Shown here: positions 8,622 to 16,902 of the stretch, piece after piece | Layout of the letters: each line of letters opens with the position of its first letter | Position numbering within the stretch: the stretch's first letter is position 1 | Assembly: GCA_022819505.1 (NCBI GenBank) | Contig: JAJEHD010000018.1 | Coordinates: forward strand, 434,001-498,000 | From: Acidimicrobiia bacterium | Lineage (GTDB): Bacteria; Actinomycetota; Acidimicrobiia; Acidimicrobiales; Aldehydirespiratoraceae | Length of the DNA: 64,000 nucleotides | Reading direction: 5' to 3' | Made by a program: the position numbers and the translations under genes | Notes under the pieces: generated by a model | Database searches by the model: none | Seen by the model: the letters and a program-made list of their open reading frames with translations, nothing else | What the model was told of the DNA's origin: nothing

Positions 8622-9770
8622 ATGATGGCTGTCCGCGTTGATGTAGCGGCGTCGCTCTACGCATGGGCTGCGGAGCGGTCGGGCCTCGACTCCGACGAGC
8701 TCGTCCACAGGTTCCCCAAGCTCCGGCAGTGGGAGAGCGGTGATCACTCGCCCACATTGAAACAACTCGAACGGTTTGCGGCGGCAACCCGAACGCCCGT
8801 CGGCTACTTCTTCCTGCCCGCACCGCCAGCCGAACAGGTTCCCATCCCGGATCTCCGCACCGTTGGTGACAGAGGCGTTCGGCGTCCGAGCCCTGACCTC
8901 CTTGACACGATCTACCTGTGCCAGCAGCGACAGGACTGGTATCGCGACTACGCCCGCGGCATCGGGCTGGATCCGGCTTCTCACGTTGGCTCGCTCTCGA
9001 TAGCCACGCCTGTCGCCGAGGCGGCCTCGGCCATGACGGCAGCGATGTCGTTCTCGACGGAGCAACGAGGTTCGAACTGGTCTGAGGCGTTCGGCTACCT
9101 GCGAGACCAAGCCGAGGACAGCGGCGTGCTCGTCATGGTCAGTGGCGTGGTGGGAAGCAACACCCGCCGCAGACTCGACCCCGCAGAGTTCAGAGGGTTC
9201 GCGCTCGCCGACCCTCTGGCGCCGCTCGTGTTTGTGAACAGCGCCGACACGAAGGCCGCGCAGATCTTCACGCTGGCGCATGAACTGGCCCACATCTGGC
9301 TTGGTGAGAGTGCCCTGTCCGACGCCGATCTGGGCGTTCAGGCCACTCACGAGGCCGAACGCTGGTGCAACGGTGTCGCCGCTGAGATGCTCGTGCCACT
9401 TGAGGCACTCCGGTCGGGCTTCGATGCCCGTGCAGACCTCACCGAGGAACTCGATCGGCTGGCTCGTCGATTCAAGTCGAGCACGCTCGTAGTGCTTCGC
9501 CGGGTGCACGAGGCTGGATTCCTTCCGTGGGATGCTTACCGGCGGGCGTATGGCACCGAGTTCAGGCGCGTCATGGAGTTGGTCGGTACCGGCGGTGGCG
9601 GTGGAGACTTCTACAACACCCAGCCGGCGCGAGTCAGCAAGCGGTTCGCCCGGTCCGTCATAGTGAGCGCCCTCGAGGGCCAGACGCTCTATGCCGATGC
9701 GTTCCAGATGCTCGGGTTGAAGAAGCTCGCAACGTTCAACGGCATGGGCGAGCGGCTGGGGGTCATGTGA
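8622..9770 (+). CDS. XRE-HTH / ImmA-IrrE zinc metallopeptidase, antitoxin-like
   Basis: A 382-residue two-domain protein. Residues ~1-65 look like an XRE-type helix-turn-helix (PKLRQWESGDHSPTLKQLER). The centre is an ImmA/IrrE (COG2856) metallopeptidase domain with zinc motif HELAH at residues 220-224 and downstream helix RWCNGVAAEMLVP. Proteins of this arrangement act as protease-type repressors or antitoxins and are often paired with DUF4411 PIN-like proteins, as here. The stop overlaps the GTG of the downstream DUF4411 gene (ATGTGA), indicating coupling. ATG 8622 or 8625 could start; CAGAAT lies 5 nt upstream of 8622. Confidence 0.82.
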   Translation: MMAVRVDVAASLYAWAAERSGLDSDELVHRFPKLRQWESGDHSPTLKQLERFAAATRTPVGYFFLPAPPAEQVPIPDLRTVGDRGVRRPSPDLLDTIYLCQQRQDWYRDYARGIGLDPASHVGSLSIATPVAEAASAMTAAMSFSTEQRGSNWSEAFGYLRDQAEDSGVLVMVSGVVGSNTRRRLDPAEFRGFALADPLAPLVFVNSADTKAAQIFTLAHELAHIWLGESALSDADLGVQATHEAERWCNGVAAEMLVPLEALRSGFDARADLTEELDRLARRFKSSTLVVLRRVHEAGFLPWDAYRRAYGTEFRRVMELVGTGGGGGDFYNTQPARVSKRFARSVIVSALEGQTLYADAFQMLGLKKLATFNGMGERLGVM

Positions 9771-10261
9771 CCACCTACCTGCTGGATGCGAATGTGTTCA
9801 TCCAGGCGAAGAATCTCCATTATGGCTTCGACTTCTGCCCTGCATTCTGGGAGTGACTCGATGAGCAGAACAACGCCGCCAAGGTCTTCAGCATCGAACG
9901 GGTCCAAGACGAGATTCTCGCCGGGGACGACGAACTCGCTGCGTGGACAAGGCAGCGGCCCGGACTGTTCCTGCCTCCGCACGAGACGATGGTGCCGAGC
10001 CTCGGCGCACTGAGCCGCTGGGCCAGCGGCGGCGAGTACGAGCCAGCTGGCGTTGCGGTGTTCCTGCAAGCCGCGGACTACTACCTTGTCGCCCACGCGC
10101 ACGCCCATGAGTACGCGGTCGTGACGCACGAGATCTTCAGCTCATCACCGAAGAAGATCAAGATCCCAAACGCATGCATCGGCGTCGGAGTCAAGTGCGT
10201 GACCCCATACCAGATGCTCCGGTCAGAGCGAGCACGATTCGTCCTCAACCGCCCATCCTAG
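9767..10261 (+). pseudogene. DUF4411 PIN-like toxin interrupted by an in-frame TGA
   Basis: Reading from GTG 9767, the frame gives MTTYLLDANVFIQAKN, the usual DUF4411 opening with the first PIN-domain Asp. It then hits TGA at 9854-9856 (codon 30). The same frame continues unbroken to 10261 with family-typical segments VFSIERVQDEILAGDDELA, ADYYLVAHAHAHEYAVVTHE and KIKIPNACIGVGVKCVTPYQML. The TGA replaces the Trp expected in FWEW, so a single TGG to TGA change explains it. It follows the ImmA-type partner by translational overlap. The most likely state is an inactivated toxin with an intact antitoxin/regulator. A sequencing error is the main alternative. Confidence 0.8.
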
Positions 10262-10589
10262 GACCCCAACCCCGCCTAGCCCCGTCGGCGCGGCGACAGC
10301 CGACCTAGGTGTCGCGGTGCCATTGCGGCGCGGCTTCAGTGCCGCGCGATTCTGACCCCTGCCAGCCACGCGCCGCCGCCTTCGTCGTCGCAGAACTGCG
10401 CCAAGATGCCGAGGTTCAAAGTCCAATCTGCTGAAGCGAGAGTCGGAGGAGGTCTTGCTCACCCGGTGGTAGGAATCTCGCTGTCATCCCTGGCTCGCTC
10501 ACGGCGCGCAGAGACTAGTCAACGCGCAGCATCTCATGGACGGTCGGAGCTAGTCCGGCAAGCGGGGCTCAGCGGGCCCCGGCGCTGGC
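10262..10589. other. Intergenic region between convergent genes
   Basis: No gene is seen in these 328 bp. They contain the hairpin at 10328-10347. At 10380-10411 there is a stretch that resembles 8401-8434 in direct orientation, about 2 kb away on the other side of the ImmA/DUF4411 pair. Confidence 0.5.
10328..10347. terminator. Hairpin between convergent genes
   Basis: GCGCGGC and GCCGCGC arms (7 bp) flank a TTCAGT loop. The site lies 66 bp after the broken DUF4411 gene and ahead of the 3' end of the leftward lipoprotein gene, a sensible place for a bidirectional terminator. There is no U-tract. Confidence 0.35.
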
Positions 10590-11999
10590 CTACTGGAAGG
10601 ACACGAAGACGATGTTGGGGGACCGCGCCAGCACTTGCTCCGGGGTGGCCATCGGGCTGTCCTCGTCGTAGAAGTTCTTCCACCCCCAGTAGAAGCGGTC
10701 AGCGTCGGCCAGGCCGGTTAGCAGGTTCCAGGTGTTGTACTTGGCCGTTAGCGAACCCTGGCCGTCCATGTGGATCATCACGGCCAGCTCCGGGGGTGTC
10801 TCGATTCGCTCGCGGTTAGTGATCATTGAGAACCGGAACTGGTGAACGATCAGCAGTTTCTGGGGAAGGTCCTCCTCCCTGACGATGTTGGCCAGCCAGT
10901 CCACCACCTGGTTGATCTCAGCCGCGTCGACCGTGCCGATCTGCTCCAGGTGGACCTCGTCGGGCTTGAGCCTCCACTCCGGATCGAGTGCGAGTCCCAC
11001 ATGGGGCAGGCGCAGGAACTCCTCGTAGTACCTGGCCTGCGACAAGAAGGTCGATCGCCCGGGCTGAAGATCCAACACCACGTACACGCCGTTGGCGGCC
11101 GCCGTCTCGATCCAGGGCCTGATCGCCTCGCGATCGGTCACGCTCGAGTAGTCCCCGTCAGCACCGGGGCCGGCGGAGGCGACGGTGGCGATGATCTCGA
11201 AGGTAGGCAGGATCGCTGATCCGTCGGCCCCGTAGCCCTCGGCTATGGATCGAAGGCGCTCGACGGCCCGCTCGGGACCCTGCTCGCCCAACACACCGAG
11301 ACCTCCTGTCGACGGGTGGCCGTACATCGCCACCAGGCGGCGACGGGGGCTCTCGTCACCCGTCTCGAATAGCAGTTCGCCGCCGCGCGGCAAATCCGCC
11401 CAGACGGTTTGGGGGGTCTCGGGTTGGGGGTCTGTGGGTTGTTCGTCGTCTTGGGGTGAGGTGGTTGTTGTGGCTGGTGGTGGCGTTGTGGTCGTCGGTG
11501 TGGTGGTGGTGGCTGGGGGTGCGGTTGTTGTGGTTGTGGTCGTCGTGGTCGGTGTGGTGGTGGTGGCTGGGGGTGCGGTTGTTGTGGTTGTGGTCGTCGT
11601 GGTCGTCGGTGTGATTGTGGTCGTGGTCGTCGGTGTGGTCGTGGTCGTGGTCGTCGGTGTGGTTGTGGTCGTGGTCGTCGGTGTGGCTGGGGGTGGCGTT
11701 GTGGTCGTCGGTGTGGTGGTTGTGGTTGGGGGTTGGGGGTCCTGTGACGCGAGCGTGGAAGTCGTTACGGGGTCTTCGGCCGGTGCTTCCGATAATGCGG
11801 GATCGATGGGCGGCGCCGAAGTGGACGGAGAAGTCGTGACGCTGGCGGGTTCGAGGGTCGCGGCACGATCCCCGGTGAAGTGGGGTCCGCCCCCGCCAAC
11901 GGCGGCGTCATTGGCGCACGACGAGGCCAGGACGACCAGCACTGCGCATACGCCGATGCTGGCGGCGAGGCGATGGGGGAGGTGAGGCGACGTCGACAT
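10590..11999 (-). CDS. Secreted lipoprotein with TTTP-repeat stalk and TIM-barrel-like domain
   Basis: A protein of ~469 residues. The N-terminus has a hydrophobic signal (IGVCAVLVVLASS) ending in a lipobox-like LASSC, so it is probably a lipoprotein anchored at the outer face of the membrane. Residues ~85-185 are a low-complexity stalk of PTTTT-type repeats. The C-terminal ~270 residues carry RRRLVAMYGHPSTGGLG, GVYVVLDLQPGRSTF and VGLALDPEWRL, a pattern of alternating strands and acidic residues that suggests a TIM-barrel hydrolase-like fold. The enzyme activity is not recognised. An upstream in-frame TTG at 12005 is an alternative start. Confidence 0.72.
   Translation of the reverse strand: MSTSPHLPHRLAASIGVCAVLVVLASSCANDAAVGGGGPHFTGDRAATLEPASVTTSPSTSAPPIDPALSEAPAEDPVTTSTLASQDPQPPTTTTTPTTTTPPPATPTTTTTTTPTTTTTTTPTTTTTITPTTTTTTTTTTAPPATTTTPTTTTTTTTTAPPATTTTPTTTTPPPATTTTSPQDDEQPTDPQPETPQTVWADLPRGGELLFETGDESPRRRLVAMYGHPSTGGLGVLGEQGPERAVERLRSIAEGYGADGSAILPTFEIIATVASAGPGADGDYSSVTDREAIRPWIETAAANGVYVVLDLQPGRSTFLSQARYYEEFLRLPHVGLALDPEWRLKPDEVHLEQIGTVDAAEINQVVDWLANIVREEDLPQKLLIVHQFRFSMITNRERIETPPELAVMIHMDGQGSLTAKYNTWNLLTGLADADRFYWGWKNFYDEDSPMATPEQVLARSPNIVFVSFQ
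11456..11740 (-). repeat. Low-complexity minisatellite encoding the TTTP stalk
   Basis: On the plus strand the region is an imperfect array of GTGGTTGTGGTCGTCGGTGT-type units, with several near-identical copies. It encodes Thr/Pro-rich repeats of the lipoprotein stalk. Such arrays change length by slippage, so the stalk is likely to vary between strains. Confidence 0.8.
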
Positions 12000-12120
12000 C
12001 GTCAAACCGAACCTAGTGCTCCGTTCGCAGCAGAAGCGTCAACCCTCGTATGCGGGCTGGATGTCGGCGCCTGGCCGCGACCGCAGCGGCCGGATTGTCC
12101 GGGAGTTGAGAATCGTGCAG

Positions 12121-13323
12121 CTAGTTGAGGCGTTCGATGATCATGGCCATGCCCTGGCCGCCGCCGACACACATGGACTCGAGGCCGATGGCGTTGTCGG
12201 CGTCCTCGAGGCCGTTGAGCAGGGTGCACATGATGCGTGATCCGGTCATGCCGAAGGGATGGCCCAGAGCGATCGACCCGCCGTTGGGGTTTAGCTTGTC
12301 GTAGTCGATGCCGAGGTCGTCGGCCGAGGGCAGCACCTGGGCCGCGAAGGCCTCGTTGATCTCGACATGGTCAATGTCGCCGATGGTCATTCCGGCCCGG
12401 TCCAGAGCCTGACGGCAAGCGTCGACCGGGCCGAGGCCCATGATCTCGGGGTTGAGAGCGGACACGCCGGTCGACACGATCCGGGCCAGCGGAGTGGCCC
12501 CCACCGAGGCCGCCTTGGCGTCGGACATCACCACAACCGCGGCCGCGCCGTCGTTGAGGGGGCAGCAGTTGCCGGCGGTGACGGTGCCGTCGGGACGGAA
12601 CACCGGCCGCAGCTGGGAGACGCCCTCGAGGGTGGTGCCCGCCCGGATCCCGTCGTCGCTCTGGACCTCGGAGCCGTCGGCCAGCGGGTAGGGGGTTATC
12701 TCACGCTCGAAGAAGCCCCGGTCGCGAGCCGCCTCGGCCCGATTCTGGGACCGCACGCCCCACTCGTCCTGGGCCTGGCGGGACACGCCCTTGAACTGGG
12801 CGACATTCTCGGCAGTCTGGCCCATGGCGATGTAGATGTCGGGCAGACCCTGCGGGGGAGCCCACGTGGCGGAGCCCTCGGCGGTGCGCTCGGCGGTGCG
12901 GTCCTGGGCGTCGGCGAACTGGCCGTTGTGGGGGCCGCTGTCCGCAGCCCCCTTGTCGTAGCGCGACACGGTCTCCACGCCCCCGGCCACGAAGCAGTCG
13001 CCCTCGCCGGCCTTGATGGCGTGGGCGGCCATGCGGATGGTCTGCAGCGACGACGAGCAGTAGCGGTTGACGGTCACCCCCGGCGCGTTGACGCCGGCCA
13101 GGATGGAGGCGACCCGGGCGACGTTGTAGCCGCCTTCGCCTCCGGGCTGCCCGATGCCCCAGATCACGTCCTCGATGTCGTTGCGGTCGAGCCCCGGGAC
13201 CTTCGACAGCACATCACCGATGATGAACGCCGACATGTCGTCGGGCCGGGCCTCGGTGAGCGATCCCTTGACGGCCCGGCCGATCGGGGTTCGGGCAGTG
13301 GCGACGATGACGGCTTCAACCAT
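12121..13323 (-). CDS. Acetyl-CoA C-acyltransferase (thiolase)
   Basis: A 400-residue thiolase. It cleaves 3-oxoacyl-CoA with CoA in beta-oxidation, or runs in reverse to condense acetyl-CoA. The nucleophilic Cys89 is in NRYCSSSLQ. The catalytic His is in ALGHPFGMTG and the second Cys in the C-terminal CVGGGQGMA motif, so all three catalytic elements are present. It begins VEAVIVATARTPIGRA, the standard thiolase opening. It is divergent from the aldehyde dehydrogenase gene 76 bp away. The chain-length preference and pathway are not readable from the sequence. Confidence 0.93.
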   Translation of the reverse strand: MVEAVIVATARTPIGRAVKGSLTEARPDDMSAFIIGDVLSKVPGLDRNDIEDVIWGIGQPGGEGGYNVARVASILAGVNAPGVTVNRYCSSSLQTIRMAAHAIKAGEGDCFVAGGVETVSRYDKGAADSGPHNGQFADAQDRTAERTAEGSATWAPPQGLPDIYIAMGQTAENVAQFKGVSRQAQDEWGVRSQNRAEAARDRGFFEREITPYPLADGSEVQSDDGIRAGTTLEGVSQLRPVFRPDGTVTAGNCCPLNDGAAAVVVMSDAKAASVGATPLARIVSTGVSALNPEIMGLGPVDACRQALDRAGMTIGDIDHVEINEAFAAQVLPSADDLGIDYDKLNPNGGSIALGHPFGMTGSRIMCTLLNGLEDADNAIGLESMCVGGGQGMAMIIERLN

Positions 13324-13399
13324 GACGGCTCCTCATGAGTGTGGTGGGGTTCGTTGGCGGGGTGCGCCGGGGAAGGCCCCGGCTGCATAGGCTCGCGCG

Positions 13400-14884
13400 G
13401 TGCACAACAGTAGCGACGGGACCGGCTTTGACACCGACCGAGCCTGGAAACTTCTGATCGGCGGAGAGTGGGTTGACCCCGCTGCTGGGACCTACCCGGT
13501 CATCGATCCCAACGACGGCACGGTTGTGGGCCACGCCCCTGAGGCGACTGCGGCCCAGGCCGCCGACGCGGCCCGGGCTGCCCACGATGCTCTTGGTGGC
13601 TGGCGGGCGCTGAGCCCCGCCGAGCGCGGGAGCCATCTCGCCCGCCTGGCCGACGTGATCGAGCGGATGGCCCCATCGTGGCTCGATCTGGTGCAGGCCG
13701 AGACCGGCTCGGTCACCTCCATCGCCAAGAGCCTGCAGGTCGGCGGGCCGATGATCGAACGATTCCGGTATTACTCCAACCCGATCAACGTTGACGAGGA
13801 CATCGCCCCGATGCCTGCCGACAAGGGGGCTCTGGGACCGGCCGGTCTGATCGCGGCCACCGTGAAGCGCCAGCCGGTGGGGGTGGTGGCCTGCATCACC
13901 CCCTACAACATGCCCCTGGTGAACGTGGCCGGCAAGGTCGCTCCGGCGCTGGCTGCCGGCAACACCGTGGTGATCAAGCCCGCACCCCAGGATCCGCTGG
14001 GCGTGCTGCTGCTGGGCGAGGCGGTCGCCGAGGCCGGATTCGCCGACGGCGTGGTCAACATCGTCACCGGCTCCGGGCCGGAGGCCCCCGCCGCACTGGT
14101 GGCCTCCACCGACGTGAACATGGTGTCGTTCACCGGCTCGACGCAGGTGGGGGCCCGCATCTACGCCGACGGCGCGGCCACCATGAAGCGGGTGCTGATG
14201 GAACTCGGCGGCAAGGGCGCGCTGGTGATGACCGAGGACGCCGACGTGAACGCGGCCTGCATGGGCATCGCCACCACCTGGGGACTCCACTCGGGCCAGA
14301 TCTGCACCGCCCCCACCCGGGTGATCTGCCATCGCAGCATCCTCGACCAGACCGTGGAGACGCTGAAGGCCTTCGCCGGCTTCATGAAGGTGGGAGACGG
14401 CCGGGCCCCCGGCACCATCGTCGGCCCGGTCATCACCGAGGCTCACCGCGACCGGGTGGAGAGCTTCATCGCGGGCGGGCTCGACGCCGGGGCGACGGCG
14501 GTGTGCGGCGGGCAGCGCCCCGACCTGCCCGGCTACTTCGTGGACCCCACCCTGCTGGTGGACGTGACCCCCGACATGGAGGTGGCCCGCGAGGAGGCTT
14601 TCGGGCCGGTGGTGGTGGTCCTGGCCCACGACGGCGACGACGAGGCTGTGGCCCTGGCCAACGACTCGGCCTACGGGCTGTTCTCGTACGTGTACGCCGG
14701 CGACGCCAAGCGGGCCTACGAGATCGGCTGCCGGCTGGAGTCCGGCAACGTCGCCCTCAACACGGTGCAGCCCCACATGTACGCCCCCTTCGGCGGTTTC
14801 AAGATGTCGGGCATCGGCCGCGACCGGGGCAAGTGGGGCATAGAGGCCTACACCGAGATCCAAGCCATCAACTGGCTCTCCTAG
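13400..14884 (+). CDS. NAD(P)-dependent aldehyde dehydrogenase
   Basis: A 494-residue ALDH-superfamily enzyme oxidising an aldehyde to the acid. The catalytic Glu268 sits in MELGGKGALVM and the nucleophile Cys302 in HSGQICTAPTRVI. The cofactor segment ITPYNMPLVNVAGKVAPAL and the C-terminal FGGFKMSGIGRDRG are intact. A TAGGCT box ends 6 nt before the GTG start, suggesting a leaderless transcript. The substrate is unknown. It could in principle supply the semialdehyde dehydrogenase step missing from the 37-47 kb ring-cleavage operon, but it is 23 kb away and nothing links them. Confidence 0.93.
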   Translation: MHNSSDGTGFDTDRAWKLLIGGEWVDPAAGTYPVIDPNDGTVVGHAPEATAAQAADAARAAHDALGGWRALSPAERGSHLARLADVIERMAPSWLDLVQAETGSVTSIAKSLQVGGPMIERFRYYSNPINVDEDIAPMPADKGALGPAGLIAATVKRQPVGVVACITPYNMPLVNVAGKVAPALAAGNTVVIKPAPQDPLGVLLLGEAVAEAGFADGVVNIVTGSGPEAPAALVASTDVNMVSFTGSTQVGARIYADGAATMKRVLMELGGKGALVMTEDADVNAACMGIATTWGLHSGQICTAPTRVICHRSILDQTVETLKAFAGFMKVGDGRAPGTIVGPVITEAHRDRVESFIAGGLDAGATAVCGGQRPDLPGYFVDPTLLVDVTPDMEVAREEAFGPVVVVLAHDGDDEAVALANDSAYGLFSYVYAGDAKRAYEIGCRLESGNVALNTVQPHMYAPFGGFKMSGIGRDRGKWGIEAYTEIQAINWLS

Positions 14885-14947
14885 ATATAACGAAAAATAT
14901 TTAAAATTATCCACTGCTCGTCTCATAAGTCGTGCCATAATGCCTCC

Positions 14948-15220
14948 ATGGCCCCTGATCCCGTCATGGACAAACTGGAAGCCGCCTTCGAGAGGCAGCG
15001 GGCCAGACTGCTGGCCACCGATGAGGGCCGCTGGGCGGTCTTCATTCAACCCCGCGACATGCGTCGCCGCCCGAAGTTGATCGGCTGCTTCGACAACGAG
15101 TTCGAGGCGCTCGACGAGGGATATCGCAACGCAGTCGGGTGCCGCCTCATGGTCAAGGAGGTTCTGCGACAGGACCGTGTGATCAGCATTCCATGGGGGG
15201 TGGCAATCAATCAACGCTGA
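14948..15220 (+). CDS. Small DUF5678-like protein
   Basis: A 90-residue acidic/basic mixed protein with the core GRWAVFI ... KLIGCFDNEFEALDEGYRNAVG ... LMVKEVLRQD. This resembles small proteins (DUF5678-like) that often precede clan AA aspartic proteases. The stretch just upstream (14885-14935) is strikingly AT-rich for this genome. CATAAT at 14936-14941 ends 6 nt before the ATG, suggesting leaderless expression. After the stop, about 15241-15300 encodes a short stretch (PIVEVEVLLP) that could be the beginning of such a protease, but the frame does not continue into one. Function unknown. Confidence 0.6.
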   Translation: MAPDPVMDKLEAAFERQRARLLATDEGRWAVFIQPRDMRRRPKLIGCFDNEFEALDEGYRNAVGCRLMVKEVLRQDRVISIPWGVAINQR

Positions 15221-15370
15221 CCCGCGATCGACGGCCCGGATCGCAGGAACGATCGGATGGCGGGGCCCGATCGTGGAGGTTGAAGTGCTGCTGCCGCTGA
15301 CCGAACTAGACCGGTATCGCCTTGAGGGAAGGGCGGACCGCCCGTCCGGTCCCGTAGTGCTCAGGTTCGC

Positions 15371-16798
15371 TTACGGGGGGAGGGTCTTGTGGGGGTTCAT
15401 GATGCCTTGGGGGTCGAGGGCGTTCTTGACCGCCTGCATCAGGTCCCACTCGACGGCGGGCTTCTGCTGCCGGATCCGGTCGCGCAGGAGTTGGCCGATG
15501 CCGTGCTCGGCGCTGAGGGTGCCCCCGAACGCGAAGGTGGCCTCGTCGATCCGCTCCCGCAGTTCGTCCCGGACGGCTAGGAACGGCGCCACCTGGTCGT
15601 CGCTGGTGGGCAGGACGTACATGTGGACGTTGCCGTCGCCGACATGGCCGAAGCCGTAGGTGAAGGCGTCTGGAGCCAGTTCGGCCGCGATGCGGCGAAC
15701 CTCGTCGTGATAGGGGCCGAACCGGTCGATGGGCACGGCGGTGTCGAGCTTGACTCCGTGCTCGTGCAGGTCCCACAGCCGCATGGCCGGCAGCTCGTCG
15801 CGGATGGCCCACAGCCGCTCCTCGTGCTCGTCGGTTACCGCCACTGCCGCGTCGGTCACCCAGCCGCTGTCCGAGGCCTCGTCCAGGAACGCCCCCAGCC
15901 GGTCGGAGACCGGCTCCGTCGAGGACAGCCGCACCAGAACGTAGAACTCGGCGCGAGCCTCCAGGGGCCGGGCGAGGCTGAACTTCTTACAGGCCCGTTC
16001 TAGGCCGACATCGGGGACGAGCTCGAAGGCGGTGACATCGCCGCCGCAGCGGGCCTCGGCCAGCTCCAGCAGAGGCATGAGGCTGTCGAGTCCCGAGACG
16101 GCTGCCAGCGCGCTCTGGGCGTGGGGCGTGGCCGGGCGCAGGCGCAGCACCGCTTGGGTTACCACCCCGAGGGTGCCTTCGGCCCCGACAAAGAGCTGCT
16201 TGAGGTCGTACCCCGAGGAGTCCTTGCGCAGAGCCCGCAGCCCGTCCCACACTTGGCCGTCCGCCAGCACCACTTCCAGGCCCAGCACGTTGTCTCGCAA
16301 GGTGCCGTAACGCAGCACGTTGTTGCCGCCGGCGTTGGTGGCGATGGCCCCGCCGACGGTGGCGGTCCCCCTTGCTCCCCAGTCCGGCGCGAACAGGCGG
16401 CCGGCTCCGGCCGCGGCCTGCTGCACCGCCTCGATGGTGGCCCCGGCCTCCACGGTGATGGTCCAGCGATCTGGGTCCACCGACACGATCCGGTTCATGC
16501 GGCTCATAGACAGCACGATTGACTGCGGCTGCAGGCCGTGGCTGTCGCGGTCGGCGCCGGTGGCGGGCACTGCGCCGCCGGACATCCCGGTGTTGCCGCC
16601 CTGGGGCACTATGAAAACCCCGGCCGACGCGCACGCCCGCACCACAAGGACGGTTTCCTTGACGGAGGCCGGACGCACCACAGCCAGGGCCTCCCCGGTG
16701 AACAGGCCCCGCTGACCGGTCAGATACGGCGCAGCGTCGGCTCCGGTCAGGACTCCAGCCTCGCCGAGGTCGGAGCGCAGGCCATCCACGAACGTCAT
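15371..16798 (-). CDS. FAD-linked oxidase / D-2-hydroxyacid dehydrogenase (GlcD-like)
   Basis: A 475-residue flavoprotein of the VAO/PCMH family. The FAD-binding segment contains FIVPQGGNTGMSGGAVPATG (about residues 58-77) and a downstream NAGGNNVLRYG. The C-terminal FAD-oxidase domain carries FGHVGDGNVHMYVLP and GTLSAEHGIGQLL, the metal and substrate motifs of D-lactate, D-2-hydroxyglutarate and glycolate dehydrogenases. Only the FAD subunit is seen, with no GlcE/GlcF or ferredoxin subunit beside it. It is divergent from the selenoprotein peroxiredoxin. The substrate is not determined. Confidence 0.9.
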   Translation of the reverse strand: MTFVDGLRSDLGEAGVLTGADAAPYLTGQRGLFTGEALAVVRPASVKETVLVVRACASAGVFIVPQGGNTGMSGGAVPATGADRDSHGLQPQSIVLSMSRMNRIVSVDPDRWTITVEAGATIEAVQQAAAGAGRLFAPDWGARGTATVGGAIATNAGGNNVLRYGTLRDNVLGLEVVLADGQVWDGLRALRKDSSGYDLKQLFVGAEGTLGVVTQAVLRLRPATPHAQSALAAVSGLDSLMPLLELAEARCGGDVTAFELVPDVGLERACKKFSLARPLEARAEFYVLVRLSSTEPVSDRLGAFLDEASDSGWVTDAAVAVTDEHEERLWAIRDELPAMRLWDLHEHGVKLDTAVPIDRFGPYHDEVRRIAAELAPDAFTYGFGHVGDGNVHMYVLPTSDDQVAPFLAVRDELRERIDEATFAFGGTLSAEHGIGQLLRDRIRQQKPAVEWDLMQAVKNALDPQGIMNPHKTLPP

Positions 16799-16902
16799 CG
16801 GCAGGCCACCCTAATCCTGGGTCCGCTCGCCACCGGCTCGCGGCAGGTCGAGGCGAGGACCCGAGTCGCGGCCCCGTTGACGGTTCCGATATCTTCCCGG
16901 CC

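Noticed and set aside
9854..9856. TGA in the DUF4411 gene as a second selenocysteine codon
   Set aside because: The family has Trp, not Cys, at this position and no suitable hairpin was seen just downstream; a nonsense mutation is the simpler reading.
11456..11740. Repeat array as a CRISPR
   Set aside because: Units are contiguous and in frame with a Thr/Pro stalk, with no unique spacers and no cas genes nearby.
13316..15214. Long open frame on the minus strand opposite the aldehyde dehydrogenase
   Set aside because: The product is His/Gly/Arg-rich with no family resemblance; it is a GC-driven shadow of a clear ALDH gene. The same applies to long antisense frames opposite ilvB, the thiolase and the acyl-CoA synthetase.
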